Source: Irpex lacteus
Lineage: Eukaryota; Basidiomycota; Agaricomycetes; Polyporales; Irpicaceae
Direction: 5' to 3'
Length of the DNA stretch: 24,464 nt
Assembly (NCBI GenBank): GCA_001986395.2
Contig: MQVO02000135.1
Span: 1-24,464 of the forward strand
The number at the start of each line of letters is the position of its first letter. Positions within the stretch are counted from its first letter, which is position 1. The notes beneath the pieces are model-generated. The model was not told the origin of the DNA, did not search any database, and worked only from the letters and a program-made list of their open reading frames with translations. Both the position numbers and the translations under genes were made by a program. This document shows, one piece after another, positions 1 to 11,137 of this stretch.

Positions 1-2338
1 GCCTTCTTGGAACCTGTCCTTCACCATGGGAGACATCAATCCAACTGGCATCCGCATGATCTCTGTCTTGGTCGGGGAAGCGAGAACTCGAAGTTCTCAA
101 TCAGGGCGACGAGAATGGCTTGCATCTCGATCAGCGAGAACCTCCACCTGTATGAAAGAATATCAAGTCAAGACAGTGACGGCAAGCAAACTAGGACCCA
201 TACGTACCCAATACAACCACGCATCCCGGCGGCTACGTTAACGTCAATCGCGATATCAGTAAGGGTCAGGCACGTAGGCTGTTCGAAATGGCAACTCACA
301 GAAGGACATCCTGTCGAATATTTGAGATGAGTAAAGGGATATCCGTCTACGATGAGATAGGAAACTCACAAATTCCCGTACATTCCAACCTTGACCTCAT
401 TCTCTACCTTTCCATCAAGGAAGCGTTGCGGGTTGAACTCGTCCGCATCCTCTCCCCAAATGCTCTTGATACTAGTGCAAGTATAATAATAGAGGTAAGA
501 TACGTATCAGTGAGACATACGGAGGCGTGGTAACACGTACCGATTGTAAGCACAGATAGAGATGAGGAAACCTTGGCCTTTCGCAATCGGGATATCTTCA
601 ATGAGCTCGCCAGTAGTGGTGGTGATGGGTTCAGAGAGAGGAATTACGTCGTCCTTTCCAGCTGTGCGAACAAGGTGATAGACGATAGGATGGAAACGAA
701 GAATTTCCTATATTCCCCAGCCCGATTAGTACTATCATGGACATCACTCACGCTGCACACTCGCCTTGAGAAGAGCCTGCAAGAAGGGCATACTCTCCAG
801 GTCTTCCATCTTGAGGTCAGCACCCTCACCATCCCTCTCAACGACTTCTTCACGCTTCTGCTTGATCTCTTCTCTTAATCGTTCCTGGTACTTTGGCTGC
901 TTCGAGAGCTCCCAGAGGAGCCAAGTCAGGGTGTTGGGCTGTAGTTTCATGTCCTGCAATCGTCAATGTTGCCATCTGTGACCTCATTTCGTGTTTCGAA
1001 AGCTGGAAAGAGGGATTCTCCGACATGTTCGCGCGAACTGTACACCCAGTCAATGTCACGCACTGACGAAACCCGTTATAACAACTCACCAAGCACGCTC
1101 ATAACGTCCCTTTTCCCCTTCTCGATCTCTACAGCTTTCGCTTCCTCAATCGCATTGTCAACCAACACGGTCGAAACCTTATCCACGACTTTCCTCGTGT
1201 GCCTAAAACGCTTGTACTCTCTCGTGGGCATGTACTGCACGAGTCTCAACAAAGGGCGAGGCGTCCATTTCCACATCGCGCGGAAGAACACCACCCAGAG
1301 ACTGGGATTAAGCTGAGAGTCGGCAAAGAGGTTGTCGTATGCTTCAGAGACCTCGTTCTTCGAATTGTCGAGAGCGCCAAAATCAAAATGGAATGCGGCT
1401 AGTCGAGGAGACGGATGAGGGAAATCTTCAGCGAGAGTGACATTGTATAGTACGTACTCTCGCCAATCACATCCAAAGTCATACGAGCTAGCCACTTGTT
1501 CACTGGAATGACTTCCCCTTCTGGCTTGTCGTCCAGTATCTGCTCCTTCCACATGCGACAGAGCTACAATATCATTCGTCAGCATTCAGAAAACGCGGAG
1601 CTAAACAGGTTCATTCTACCTTTGCAGCACTGTTACGGAATTGTGGCAAAAACGAACGAAGTTGGGGAGCTGAGAACGCCGGGTTCATGACTTTGCGATG
1701 ACGAGCGTGGGCATGGCCAGCTGCAGAGAGACAGCAAATGAGCTCATGACCCTCGCTGCCAGGCAAGATAACGAGGAGTTAACGTACTGTGTGCGTTCAG
1801 GATTGAATCTCCCGTGAAAATCCCGGTAATGACATCCGACTCGATGCTCTTTGGATAGTTGTACCCTGACTTATGGAAGATATGTTGAAGTGCCTGAATT
1901 ACATTGCAAGTGTTCAGCATCACAAGGTAAAGCATTATCGCGAGTACAGAGGAACTACCTTGGGATCAGCTACAGCGAGAACATCTTGCTGTAAGCATGA
2001 TTAGATCGTGAGAGATGGTTGATATTTCCCACAGACAGTGCACATACACCCAAGGGACCGTTCATACGCCACACCAGCCCATATTCCTTCACATACTTAA
2101 AGTCCAAATCTCCAACATTACTCTGGAAGAAGAATGTTCGAAGGTTTCCTGTAGCAACAGCAAGAGGACTGGTTGGTTTGCTCGTTGACAAGTCATAAGA
2201 AGTATACATACCTTGCCAGAAGGACGGCTCGGGACCTCTGATATGCTTCACCGAGAACCTGAAGAAGCGGCGATAAACCACATAGACAGCAAGTGTGATA
2301 AGCACAGAGTACGACAGAGCAGAGGTCGTGAACGCCAT
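1..2338 (-). pseudogene. Cytochrome P450 gene A, 3'-truncated by window edge, two frameshifts
   Basis: Minus-strand exons: 2212-2338, 2048-2148, 1959-1988, 1788-1893, 1620-1720, 1458-1563, 1090-1398, 765-1037, 541-707, 370-471, 300-310, 208-232, 1-147. ATG 2338 is chosen because it gives the same 127-nt first exon as gene B; an upstream in-frame Met exists at 2479. Visible: N-terminal membrane helix, KHIRGP hinge, WLARMTLDVIGE, I-helix AGHETTA (321-327), EILR (ExxR), NPQRF, and haem loop FSAGMRGCIG. There are two lesions. The C run at 936-938 has one extra base, so the reading leaves frame just after AGHETTA and stops at 850-852 (about 355 aa, before ExxR). The C run at 74-77 is one base short, breaking frame again in the C-terminal strand. 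All splice sites remain intact, so this is either a very young pseudogene or two homopolymer sequencing errors. The donor of intron 8 is GC (764-763). About 40 nt of the 3' end lie outside the window. Confidence 0.93.
708..764 (-). other. GC-AG intron 8 of gene A
   Basis: The donor reads AAG followed by GCGAGT, and the acceptor is AATATAG before GAAATT. Same position and same 57-nt length as the GC-AG intron of gene E, but here the intron contains an in-frame TGA, so retention would truncate. Confidence 0.85.
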
Positions 2339-2420
2339 GTTGCTGACGCTGGTCTGCAGAGTGGCGGCAAGAACGACCGAGGTAGTAAGTACGAGGTGCG
2401 TAACCAACGAGAACAAGTGA

Positions 2421-2427
2421 ATTATAA
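2421..2427 (-). promoter_or_regulatory. TATA-like box of gene A
   Basis: TTATAAT read on the minus strand, about 85 nt before the ATG at 2338. The spacing is like that of the clearer TATA boxes of genes B and C. Weak match, assigned by position. Confidence 0.35.
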
Positions 2428-3655
2428 CAGAACAGACGTGCTCACGGTCATAACTGTCGGGCCGACCGATCACAGCCAAGTGGTGTTGACATGCCTCGAA
2501 AGAACTTCTCTCTCGGCCCTTGAACTAATGAGGGCCAATTTGGGTCCAATTTACCACCGTGGCTGAATTGGTTGTCCAGTAGAAAGGTAACATCAGAGTT
2601 TGGAGACAACGAGACAGCGGAAAACTGTCTAAAACTGTGGGAATTGGAAGCTGCGCCAGGGAACGTCAGGGAACTGGCTCAAGTGACCTGCTCGCACATG
2701 TGAATACACTGGCATGTGGCCGTCAGCACATAGGCAAACTTGAATGCACTGGAATGTATTGAGATTTCAGTACGTAGATCATTCATACCCGCAATCCCCA
2801 TGACATTGATCCATAGACAGCAGCAGAGTGCAGCCCGTGCTCAACACAGGAGCATGTCAAGGGATCCCGCCGCTCAGCCACTGCCGGCTGTCAGAAAAAG
2901 GGCGGGCTACGTGTGTCATGGAATGTCCAAAATAACACGTACTTGGTAGCAAATTAGCGAGTAAAGGTAATAATGCGCAGCCTGCATCGCCGTTATCAGG
3001 AAAAGCTGACCGGAGTTTCGTCACTTAATGTCCTGGAAGAAGAGCAAATCAGAATCAAGGTGGTCACGGTTAAGCTTATAAGCCTGCCACCTCCGTGATC
3101 TTACCGCGCAGAGATGAGCGGAAATTTGTGGCATTTGCGGCTCACCCGTCTGAGCTGAAGTATGACAATATGACGTGAATGACGAAGGTTAACTTTGTCT
3201 GACTCGCATCTGAGTCGCAGTCGAGCGCAGTCGCCGTACTTGAACGAACTGCGGGCCCGGGGGTTCAGTCGACCCGTCCATGCCAGAAAGACGACCGGCT
3301 ATCGTGGCTGCGAATGATCGCCGAGAGCTTTGTGGCGTTTGCCTTGCCAGGATATCAGACGCCCACATTGGCCTACAGGTAATTGGCTGCGGCCGACTCC
3401 GCTCAAATGTAATTGATCGATTGCCCTTTTAGGCAGTCAGAGGCTATCAACACCGTGGCCGCTGAAGTCCGAAATTTTCACAACTGTTCGATCACCCAGG
3501 CTACGTGAAAACTTAGCAGTATATGATTGAAGAATTCTTGTTAAAGGATGTATAGTAACGTCAACATAACACTTGTACTCATGGGACTCCAGATTCCTTA
3601 GTAAGTAGTAGCGCTTCTGATGCCGATACAAATCGCGCACTCGCCTAGGACATGC
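2428..3655. other. Intergenic, between P450 B (3' end) and P450 A (promoter)
   Basis: About 1.2 kb with no open frame that looks coding on either strand. It should hold the 3' UTR of gene B and the upstream control region of gene A. The only structure noticed is an imperfect 17-bp direct repeat at 2701-2717 and 2741-2757 (15 of 17 bases equal), 40 bp apart and about 365-420 bp before the ATG of gene A. Confidence 0.6.
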
Positions 3656-6016
3656 TCACCCGGTAATGGCACGAACCATCAATGGCATCATCACGCCATC
3701 ATCTAGTCTGCCCTCCACCATAGGAGACATCAAGGCGACGGGCATACGTAGGACTTCCGTGCCGTCCTCGGGGAGAGAAAACTCGAAGTTCTCAATCAGA
3801 GTAACGACGACGGCCTGCATCTCAATCAATGCAAATCTCCAGCTGCAAGATTATATGTAAATTTGAAGCAAGCCGCTGGAAAAGGAATGCAACGCACCCC
3901 ACACAGCCACGCATGCCAGCCGCTAAATTCAGGCCGTCACGGTCAGTATTATGACATGTAGCATGAGCATAGTGTTGTTGAAGACTCACAAAATGACATC
4001 CTTTGATAAAGATATATTTGATCAATAACTGATGCGTCCTGTAGTGTTTGACACTCACAAGTTCCCAAACATCCCCACCTTGACAGTGTTCTGTATTTTC
4101 CCATCAATGAAGCGCATTGGGTTGAACTTGTCGGCGTCTTCGCCCCAGATGCTCTTGATCCTGGAATTTTTCGCATTAGGCGCAGTACTATGACAACAGT
4201 AGAGCCGTGCTCACCGATTGTAACCGCAAATGGACAGCTGGATAAGTTGACCTTTCGAGATTGGAATTTCTTGAATCACTTCGCCGGTTATCGTCGTGAT
4301 GGGCTCAGAAAGAGGGAGCACATCATCCTTTGCGGAGTATCGAATGAGATGATAAACAATTGGATGGAAGCGGAGGACTTCCTGAAATGTAAGTTTTAGT
4401 AACGTTACTTACTATTGTCGCATTTAGCAGCGCTATGCCGTACGGACCTTCAAAAGGGCTTGCAAGAATGGCATCCCCTCCAAGTCCTCCATGCTAAAGT
4501 CAATGCCTGGGCTGTTTTTCTGTGCGATCTGTTCCCGTTTGTCTTTGATCTCCTGCCGAAGCTGATCTTGCAACGAAGGTAACTTCGCTAACTCCCATAA
4601 AAGCCAAGTGATGGTGTTTGCGGTAGTCTCATGTCCGGCGATGGTTAAACCAGACATCTCCGACACCATTTCATGCTTCGAGAGTCGGAGAGAGGGGTTC
4701 TCAGAAAGGTTGGCCCGTACTGAAGAAAATTATCGCTAAAAGCGCGTGATACAAGAAAAATCTAAATCGCTCACCTAACACACTCATTACGTCTTTCTTT
4801 CCTTTCTCAAGCTCGACCGACCTCGCCTCTTCCGTCGCATTGTCCACAAGGACGTTTCCCACTTCTTCGAATGCGGCCCAAACCTGACGGAGACGCTTAT
4901 TCTCCCTCGTGGGTACATACTTCATGAAATATAACATCCACTTGGGCATCCACCACCATGTCTCTCGGAGTATTGACAGATGCAGAGGCGGGTGGAGCTG
5001 AGAATCGGAGAACATATTGTCATAGGCTGATGCGAGAGCGTTAGAAGCCTCGTCTAGGGCACCGAAGTCGTATTGGAAGGCGGCTATGTAGATAACGGTG
5101 AGCATTAGTAAATTCGAACTTGTCTATTACTCAGCTCGGCACATAAACGCACTTTCTCCAAGGATGTCCAGTGTCATACGAGCAAGCCATTTATTGACCG
5201 GAATGACACTGCTGCCGCTCTGCTCCTTGTCTAATATTTGCTCCTTCCACATTCGACACATCTAGTGCACTAAGTAAGTTAACGGCAAAGGCTCCGTGCA
5301 GTGCGGTATTTTCCTCACCTTGATGGCATTGTCCCGGAAACGAGGTAGGAAAGAACGTAACTGCGGGGCTGAAAATGCGGGGTTCATAACTTTGCGATGA
5401 CGGAAATGGGAGTGTCCATCTGACAGAAGTGACTGGCATCTGAGTTTCCGAGTACCATCATATGTTACGCTCACGTACCAGAAGCGGTGAAGATCGAATG
5501 ACCTGTGAGAATTCCTGTTGTGACATCTCCTTCAATACTCTTTGGATAACCGTACCCAGACTTGTGGAAGATGTGCTGAAGGGCCTAAGGAGCATAATGT
5601 GAGATCTCGTGCCGGGTTCGAAGATGCATGATCAAGGACGTACCTTTGGGTCGGCTATGAGCAAAATATCTCGCTGACGCCCAGTTTAGTTGATGACCAA
5701 CACAGTAGAGGTCAGGTAAACATACGCCGATAGGACCACCCATTCGCCAAACCAGTCCATACTCTTCCATATATCGGAAGTCCATGTCTCCGACATTCTT
5801 CTGGTAAAAGAATTCACGGACATTACCTGTAAGGTGTACATTGTTACTTTAGCACTTTGTATACCGATACCGGAGCATAATATACTTACCCGTCCAAAAG
5901 GGAGCGGCGGGACCTTTGATACGCCTCACGGAGCGACGTTTGTGAAGACGATAGGTGACACATAGAGCCGCGACTACGATGAACGTAAGCAGCGTAGTTG
6001 GCGTTGCCGAGGTCAT
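3656..6016 (-). CDS. Cytochrome P450 monooxygenase, gene B (548 aa)
   Basis: Intact 13-exon gene: 5890-6016, 5726-5826, 5644-5673, 5479-5584, 5319-5419, 5153-5261, 4775-5083, 4448-4719, 4215-4381, 4059-4160, 3990-4000, 3898-3922, 3656-3842 (1647 nt with TGA). All introns are GT-AG. The order is that of a fungal microsomal P450: membrane helix (about residues 5-22), basic hinge ending RRIKGP, C-helix region FRHRKVMNPAFSAPQLRSF, I-helix AGHETT (322-327), EVLR (386-389, the ExxR pair), NPMRF, and haem loop FSAGMRGCVGWRF with Cys485 as iron ligand. Expected role is NADPH-reductase-fed monooxygenation at the ER; the substrate is unknown. It belongs with A and C by its shorter exon 8 (272 nt) and the WWWMP stretch after DNMFSDS. 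It has a TATA box 92 nt upstream. Confidence 0.97.
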
Positions 6017-6107
6017 CCTGTTCAATGTTCTTCAGCTTCGAGTTGAGACGAAGTAGAACGGTGAGTGACTTGAGAGTTATGTGCAGAGATGGCCGGGGAT
6101 TACCTGG

Positions 6108-6114
6108 TTATATA
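6108..6114 (-). promoter_or_regulatory. TATA box of gene B
   Basis: TATATAA on the minus strand, 92 nt before the ATG at 6016. It is a clean match at a distance that fits a short 5' UTR. Confidence 0.6.
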
Positions 6115-7356
6115 GTCACGAAAATTCTGGCAAGGAGAAAATGTACCACTTAGGGAAGCCCGCCGAGGACGGTTTCTGTTAGGCACCGATCCATCCATGC
6201 AGGTGTATAGATATTTGTGTTAGTTGAATAAACCAATCGCCAAGTAGTCCATACGATTGGGGAAAGATTCACGTTTGGGTTGTCGAAAGGAACCCTGTCC
6301 GCCGGCGAACTGCCAAAGACTGCAGCCCCGTGTGAACTCGCAAGGTAATCGCCTGTGACTTACCGGACATGCTGGCACACAGTTATACAGCTGGATTCTC
6401 AGTTCTAGCACCACTGTTTATTCTAACGAGTCCCTTGAAATCCGTGAGGGTCACTGTACACATGGTATACTGATGCACGCGCAGTATAATACGTGCCTAT
6501 TATTCCCACCCAATAAGCACTCTGAATATGTGAGCTACACTTCAGAGTCTCTACACCTGGGCCGTTCTGCCACGCAGGTAGGAAACACCTTCAATGTGTA
6601 CAGCCTGTGCAATTATCGCGATGGTAAGCGGAAGTCGGGCGGCGAGTTTCGGAGAAGTACTCATCTAATATGAAGTAAGCAGATGTCCATACCTTCGAAG
6701 CACACAATGCATGCGATGCGAAGATAACCAAATGCAGTGTGGTATGGACTTCGACTGTCGAAGTTCAAATCGCCGCCGACACCAGCCTCTATGACCCCGG
6801 CTCCGGGCAATTCCGCAAGCGACGTTGAGACCCATGACACCCACTGTACTATCACGGGCCCCATTTGAACTTAGTAGAATCCATGATGGGCTTCACCCCA
6901 GCCCGGTACTCAAATACGCCGCTTCATACCCTAGTGAACATTTTATACTAGTACTTATACTGTTCTATATACGTCAGTGCGTGAATATACCAGACAACTT
7001 TGAGGCTCGCCAGGTAAATCTCTCCGATCTTGGCCCCAAAACCTAACTTTAAGTAGTAAGTACTCAACTATCCTTTGCGTGTGTATGAGCTCAAATTATG
7101 TAAGTGCCGAGTGATATTAGATCCAGTCCAGCACACCACCGTCAATAGTATATGTGTTCAATGTATCGCTAGTACTCATCAGTAGTTATAGGTCACTTAT
7201 GCACATCGTTTCACTTCAGTGTTACATATACTTATACTGACTTGAGAGCAGCGATTAACTTGATATCGACGCGGGTGTAGTATTTCCAAAATGTGATCCA
7301 AGATACAGATGTAGAGAAAGCTTCGAATTCAAAGCGTAGGTAATATGACTGTTCGC
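6115..7356. other. Intergenic, between P450 C and P450 B
   Basis: About 1.2 kb, AT-richer than the flanking genes (notably 6900-7250). No open frame here has P450 or other recognisable protein features. I see no repeats, RNA gene or transposon ends. Confidence 0.6.
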
Positions 7357-9690
7357 TCATGGGACCAGAGCGCGCACGGTTAACGGCAGCATGACGCCTT
7401 CGTTCAACTTGCCCTTGATCATTGGAGACATTACTCCAATTGGCGTGCGAAGGACCTCCATCTCTGTAGGTGGAAGGGAAAACTCGAAATTCTCGATGAG
7501 TCCTGCAAGGATGGCCTGCATCTCGATCAAGGAGAATCGCCAACTGGACATTATCCTAAGAGTCAGTGGAGGGCAGCACGCAAACTCAGTAGACTTACCC
7601 TATACATCCTCGCACACCAGCAGCTGGGTCGATTGTATCAGTATAGTAATGAACACAACAGTAGATAGTGTGCTTACAAAACGTCATCCTATAAAAGATA
7701 TGTCGTCAATTCGCATACAGAATTTAAATCATCTGGAGACTCACAAGTTGCTGTACATTCCAATCTTCACAGATGGATCTATCTTACCGTCGATGAAGCG
7801 CATTGGGTTGAACACGTCGGCATCCTCTCCCCAGATCGATTTGATCCTACAGGTCATCAAACTTCATGTTTATGACGAGATCAAAGACAAAAGATGACTC
7901 ACCGGTTGTATGTACAGAGGGACAGCTGCACGACTTGGCCTTTAGAGATGGGAATCTCGTGGATCGTTTCACCGGTCACGGATGTAATTGGCTCGGACAG
8001 AGGGAGAACATCGTCCTTTGTAGCGTAGCGGAACAGGTGATACACGATCGAGTGGAAGCGAAGTGCTTCCTATAGAAACTTGCTCAACGATGCAGAGATA
8101 CTAGCGTAGATAATGACAACGCACCTTTATAAGTGCCTGCAAGAATGGCATACTTTCGAGATCCTCCATGCTGAAGTCAATGGCCGTGCCGTTCTTCTGG
8201 ATAATCTCCTCCCGTTTCTGTCTGATCTCCTCTCTGAGCTGCGCTTGATACTTTGGTTCCTTCGAAAGCTCCCAAAGGAGCCAAGTGAGAGTATTTGCAG
8301 TAGTCTCATGCCCTGCAATGGTGAGGGCAGCCATCTCCGAAACCATCTCGTGCTTGGATAACTGGAAAGATGGATTCTCAGACATGTTGGCGCGCACTTC
8401 AATGGCTAGATGTAAGCGATGGAGTTCCCAGTGGTATATGATGACCTACCCAGTACACTCATCACATCTCTCTTTCCTTTCTCGATCTCAACTACCTTCG
8501 CTTCCTCCGTCGCGCTGTCCACGAGTACATTCGCAACCTTGTCTAAGGCGTTCCATACCTTACGGAACCGTAGATGCTCCCTGGTCGGTACATACCTTAC
8601 CAAGTCGAGAAGCTGGCGCGGAACCCACCACCAAGTGGCACGGAACAGAGAAACTGCGAGGCTCGGATGAAGAGACGAGTCGGCAAACATATTATCATAT
8701 GCTTCCGAGAGTTCATTCTTTGCGTTGTCAAGCGCACCAAACTCGAATTGGAATGCAGCTTTGTAGGAATAAGCAGCGAGTTAGTGCTGTGAAACGAATG
8801 GCACGCACTTTCTCCGAGCACATCCAAAGTTGTGCGCGCAAGCCACTTATTGACAGCGATTACGGCTCCTTCGGGATTTTCGTTGAGAACCTGCTCTTTC
8901 CATAGACGACAGAGCTGCGCAAAAAATAGCGAACAATCAGAGTCCACAGCCACAGTCACTTGTTGGCATTGAAACTGACCTTAGCGGTGCTATTGCGGAA
9001 TCTGGGCAAGAAGGAACGGAGCTGAGGCGCCGAGAATGCAGGATTCATGACCTTACGGTGGCGCGAGTGTGAATGTCCGTCTGGTTTGTCCCGGAGTCAG
9101 AATTCGAAACCGAGCCTACAGAGCATGAAACAAAGTATAGCGTACCGTGAGCAGTTAGAATAGAGCTACCCGTAAATACGCCGGTCGTGACATCAACTTC
9201 TATGCTCTTTGCGTAATGGTATCCTGACTTGTGGAATATGTGTTGCAGGGCCTACATGAAGTTGAAAGTCAGAAGGTGTGGCAAGCCACCAGGCCAACGG
9301 GTAACATACTTTCGGATCTGCTACCATGAGGATATCACGCTACACACATTGTCAATCAAGCGTTAGCCCTACAATACCACACATGGAAAACCGTCAACGT
9401 ACACCAAGAGCCCCGCCCATACGCCAAACGAGTCCATATTCTTTGGCATACCGAAAGTCGAGATCTCCAACGTTGTTTTGATACGAGAAATCGCGGACAT
9501 TGCCTGCAACATTACACAAGAAGAATTGTGAGTTAATTAGTGCAGTGGACACGTCGACAACCTTACCCAACAAGAATGGCGCCTTTGGACCACGAATATG
9601 CTTGATGGAACACCGGGTGTAACGACGATAAATGATATAGACGATGGCAGCAAGGAGGACGGAGAACGTAGAGGAAGTAATCGCAATCAT
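7357..9690 (-). CDS. Cytochrome P450 monooxygenase, gene C (546 aa)
   Basis: Intact 13-exon gene: 9567-9690, 9403-9503, 9310-9339, 9146-9251, 8980-9080, 8809-8914, 8450-8758, 8125-8396, 7903-8069, 7745-7846, 7678-7688, 7599-7623, 7357-7543 (1641 nt with TGA). All introns are GT-AG. Motifs: N-terminal hydrophobic helix (about 8-20), SIKHIRGP hinge, SRHRKVMNPAFSAPQLRSF, KWLARTTLDVLGE, I-helix AGHETT (320-325), EALR (384-387) in place of the EVLR of its neighbours but keeping the Glu-Arg pair, NPMRF, and haem loop FSAGVRGCIGWRF with Cys483. After ExxR it has HSIVYHL where the others have HPIVYHL. Exon 6 is one codon shorter than in B, D and E, as in A. A substrate cannot be inferred. A TATA box lies 63 nt upstream. 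Confidence 0.97.
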
Positions 9691-9752
9691 CTTAAGGTAA
9701 AAACCACAGGAGGTGTTTTGACTGGGCTCACCCGCATGTCGCCAGCGACGGC

Positions 9753-9760
9753 ATTATATA
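9753..9760 (-). promoter_or_regulatory. TATA box of gene C
   Basis: TATATAAT on the minus strand, 63 nt before the ATG at 9690. This is the best TATA match in the array. Confidence 0.65.
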
Positions 9761-11137
9761 GACGTGAATTTAACTGGCTATGACACGCAACGGAACACAT
9801 CATCAAGTGTGCTTGGCTGAGTGGATATTACGCTGTACTTCTTGTTCGGCCCTTGCGCTGTACGTGGGAACATTCTTGTCGTTGATACTGTAGGACTCGG
9901 TGTAGTCATAAAGAGACCGAAGGACCGTAGCTGTTCTTAATGTAGCCGACGTGAGAGGAAATGCCAGTGGAAACTTCCAACCGCAGATAATAGTATTCGA
10001 GTCAATGCGGGGCATCACGAACCAGCACATCATTGGGACGAGCCGACAAATAGAACTTCGGCTATAATATATGATCAGAGACGATATAACATCCAGAAGT
10101 GGACATTTACCTCGTTTTCCCGCTGACAGCCATGCCTACATCGCCACACTTCTCCCGCAGTGACCAATTTGATCGTGAGCGGGATAGTAAGTATAGCTCT
10201 TACTTGTCTGCGCTCAATAGTGGGTAGGATAAAGCTCAGGCTGCTTAAGACTCGGATGTCCACGCTGATAGCAGTAGTGGCACCTAGTAATTAGAAGGAA
10301 CGATACCATCAACAGTGTCGCATAAGCAGTCGATTCGAAGCATGCTGGACCGCCATCTGAACGCATGTATGTACAGATTGACACGCTTCCGACCAGCCGG
10401 GAAGAGCAGGTTCACTGGCTGTACTCGCACAGTACACGGTTATCCGAATAGTCGGGATATGCGACTTACCGCTTTCGCGAGCTGACGAGATACGGGAAAC
10501 GTATAACCAGCAACTTGAATTCAGGCCCGTGCCAGGTTGACATGCGTCGGGAGCTGGAGTGGGCTCTTTGTCGAGCAAAAACAGGATCTAATGCAAGGTT
10601 GCATGTTTTGTCTGGTGCTTCTTTTTATAAATCAGTAGCTGCCTAGTAGCCTAGTTGAAGAGTGGTCGTACTTGCCTGTAAATTGAATTCAAGCATGACA
10701 ATATCCTGATAACTTCTGTGCTGGCGGAGATAAGTAAGATGAACAGGCTCACACATCGACGCGTAACAAGTGCTTACGATGTAACTCATCGGGCCGTATG
10801 TTAAAATGTTACGGTATGATGCTTGTGTTATACGCACGCTATGTACAAGCCATGTACGTCCAGATTCAAGTTGTCGTTGCACCGTCACCATTTTGAGGCA
10901 CTGCACCATTCCCGGGAAATCCCGAGATCCAATCACGATGCATGAAGGCATCATACCCAGTGTCAACCTGTCAGGGTGAGCATTGCTTCGAGTCGCATGC
11001 CAGTGCAACAGAAATAATCGCAGTACTTGGAATTAGTCATTTAGAAGGCATTCATCTTGCGTATCGAAAAGCATCGGAGGTTAACAACTTCAAGTTATTC
11101 GGAGTAAGCATAGTCACGGAATCAGTAAGTTAACCAG
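9761..11137. other. Intergenic, between P450 D and P450 C
   Basis: About 1.4 kb, the longest gap in the array. Short open frames occur on the minus strand (for example 10643-11008, 121 codons), but none shows a known domain, a plausible splice neighbour or coding-like composition. No P450 remnant was recognised. A 29-bp stretch at 11029-11057 resembles one at 17378-17406 (21 of 29 bases), which may be chance. Confidence 0.55.

Noticed and set aside
8285..8905. 206-codon open frame on the plus strand, the longest in the window
   Set aside because: It runs antisense through exons 6-8 of P450 gene C, has no domain of its own, and is a shadow of the P450 codon pattern.
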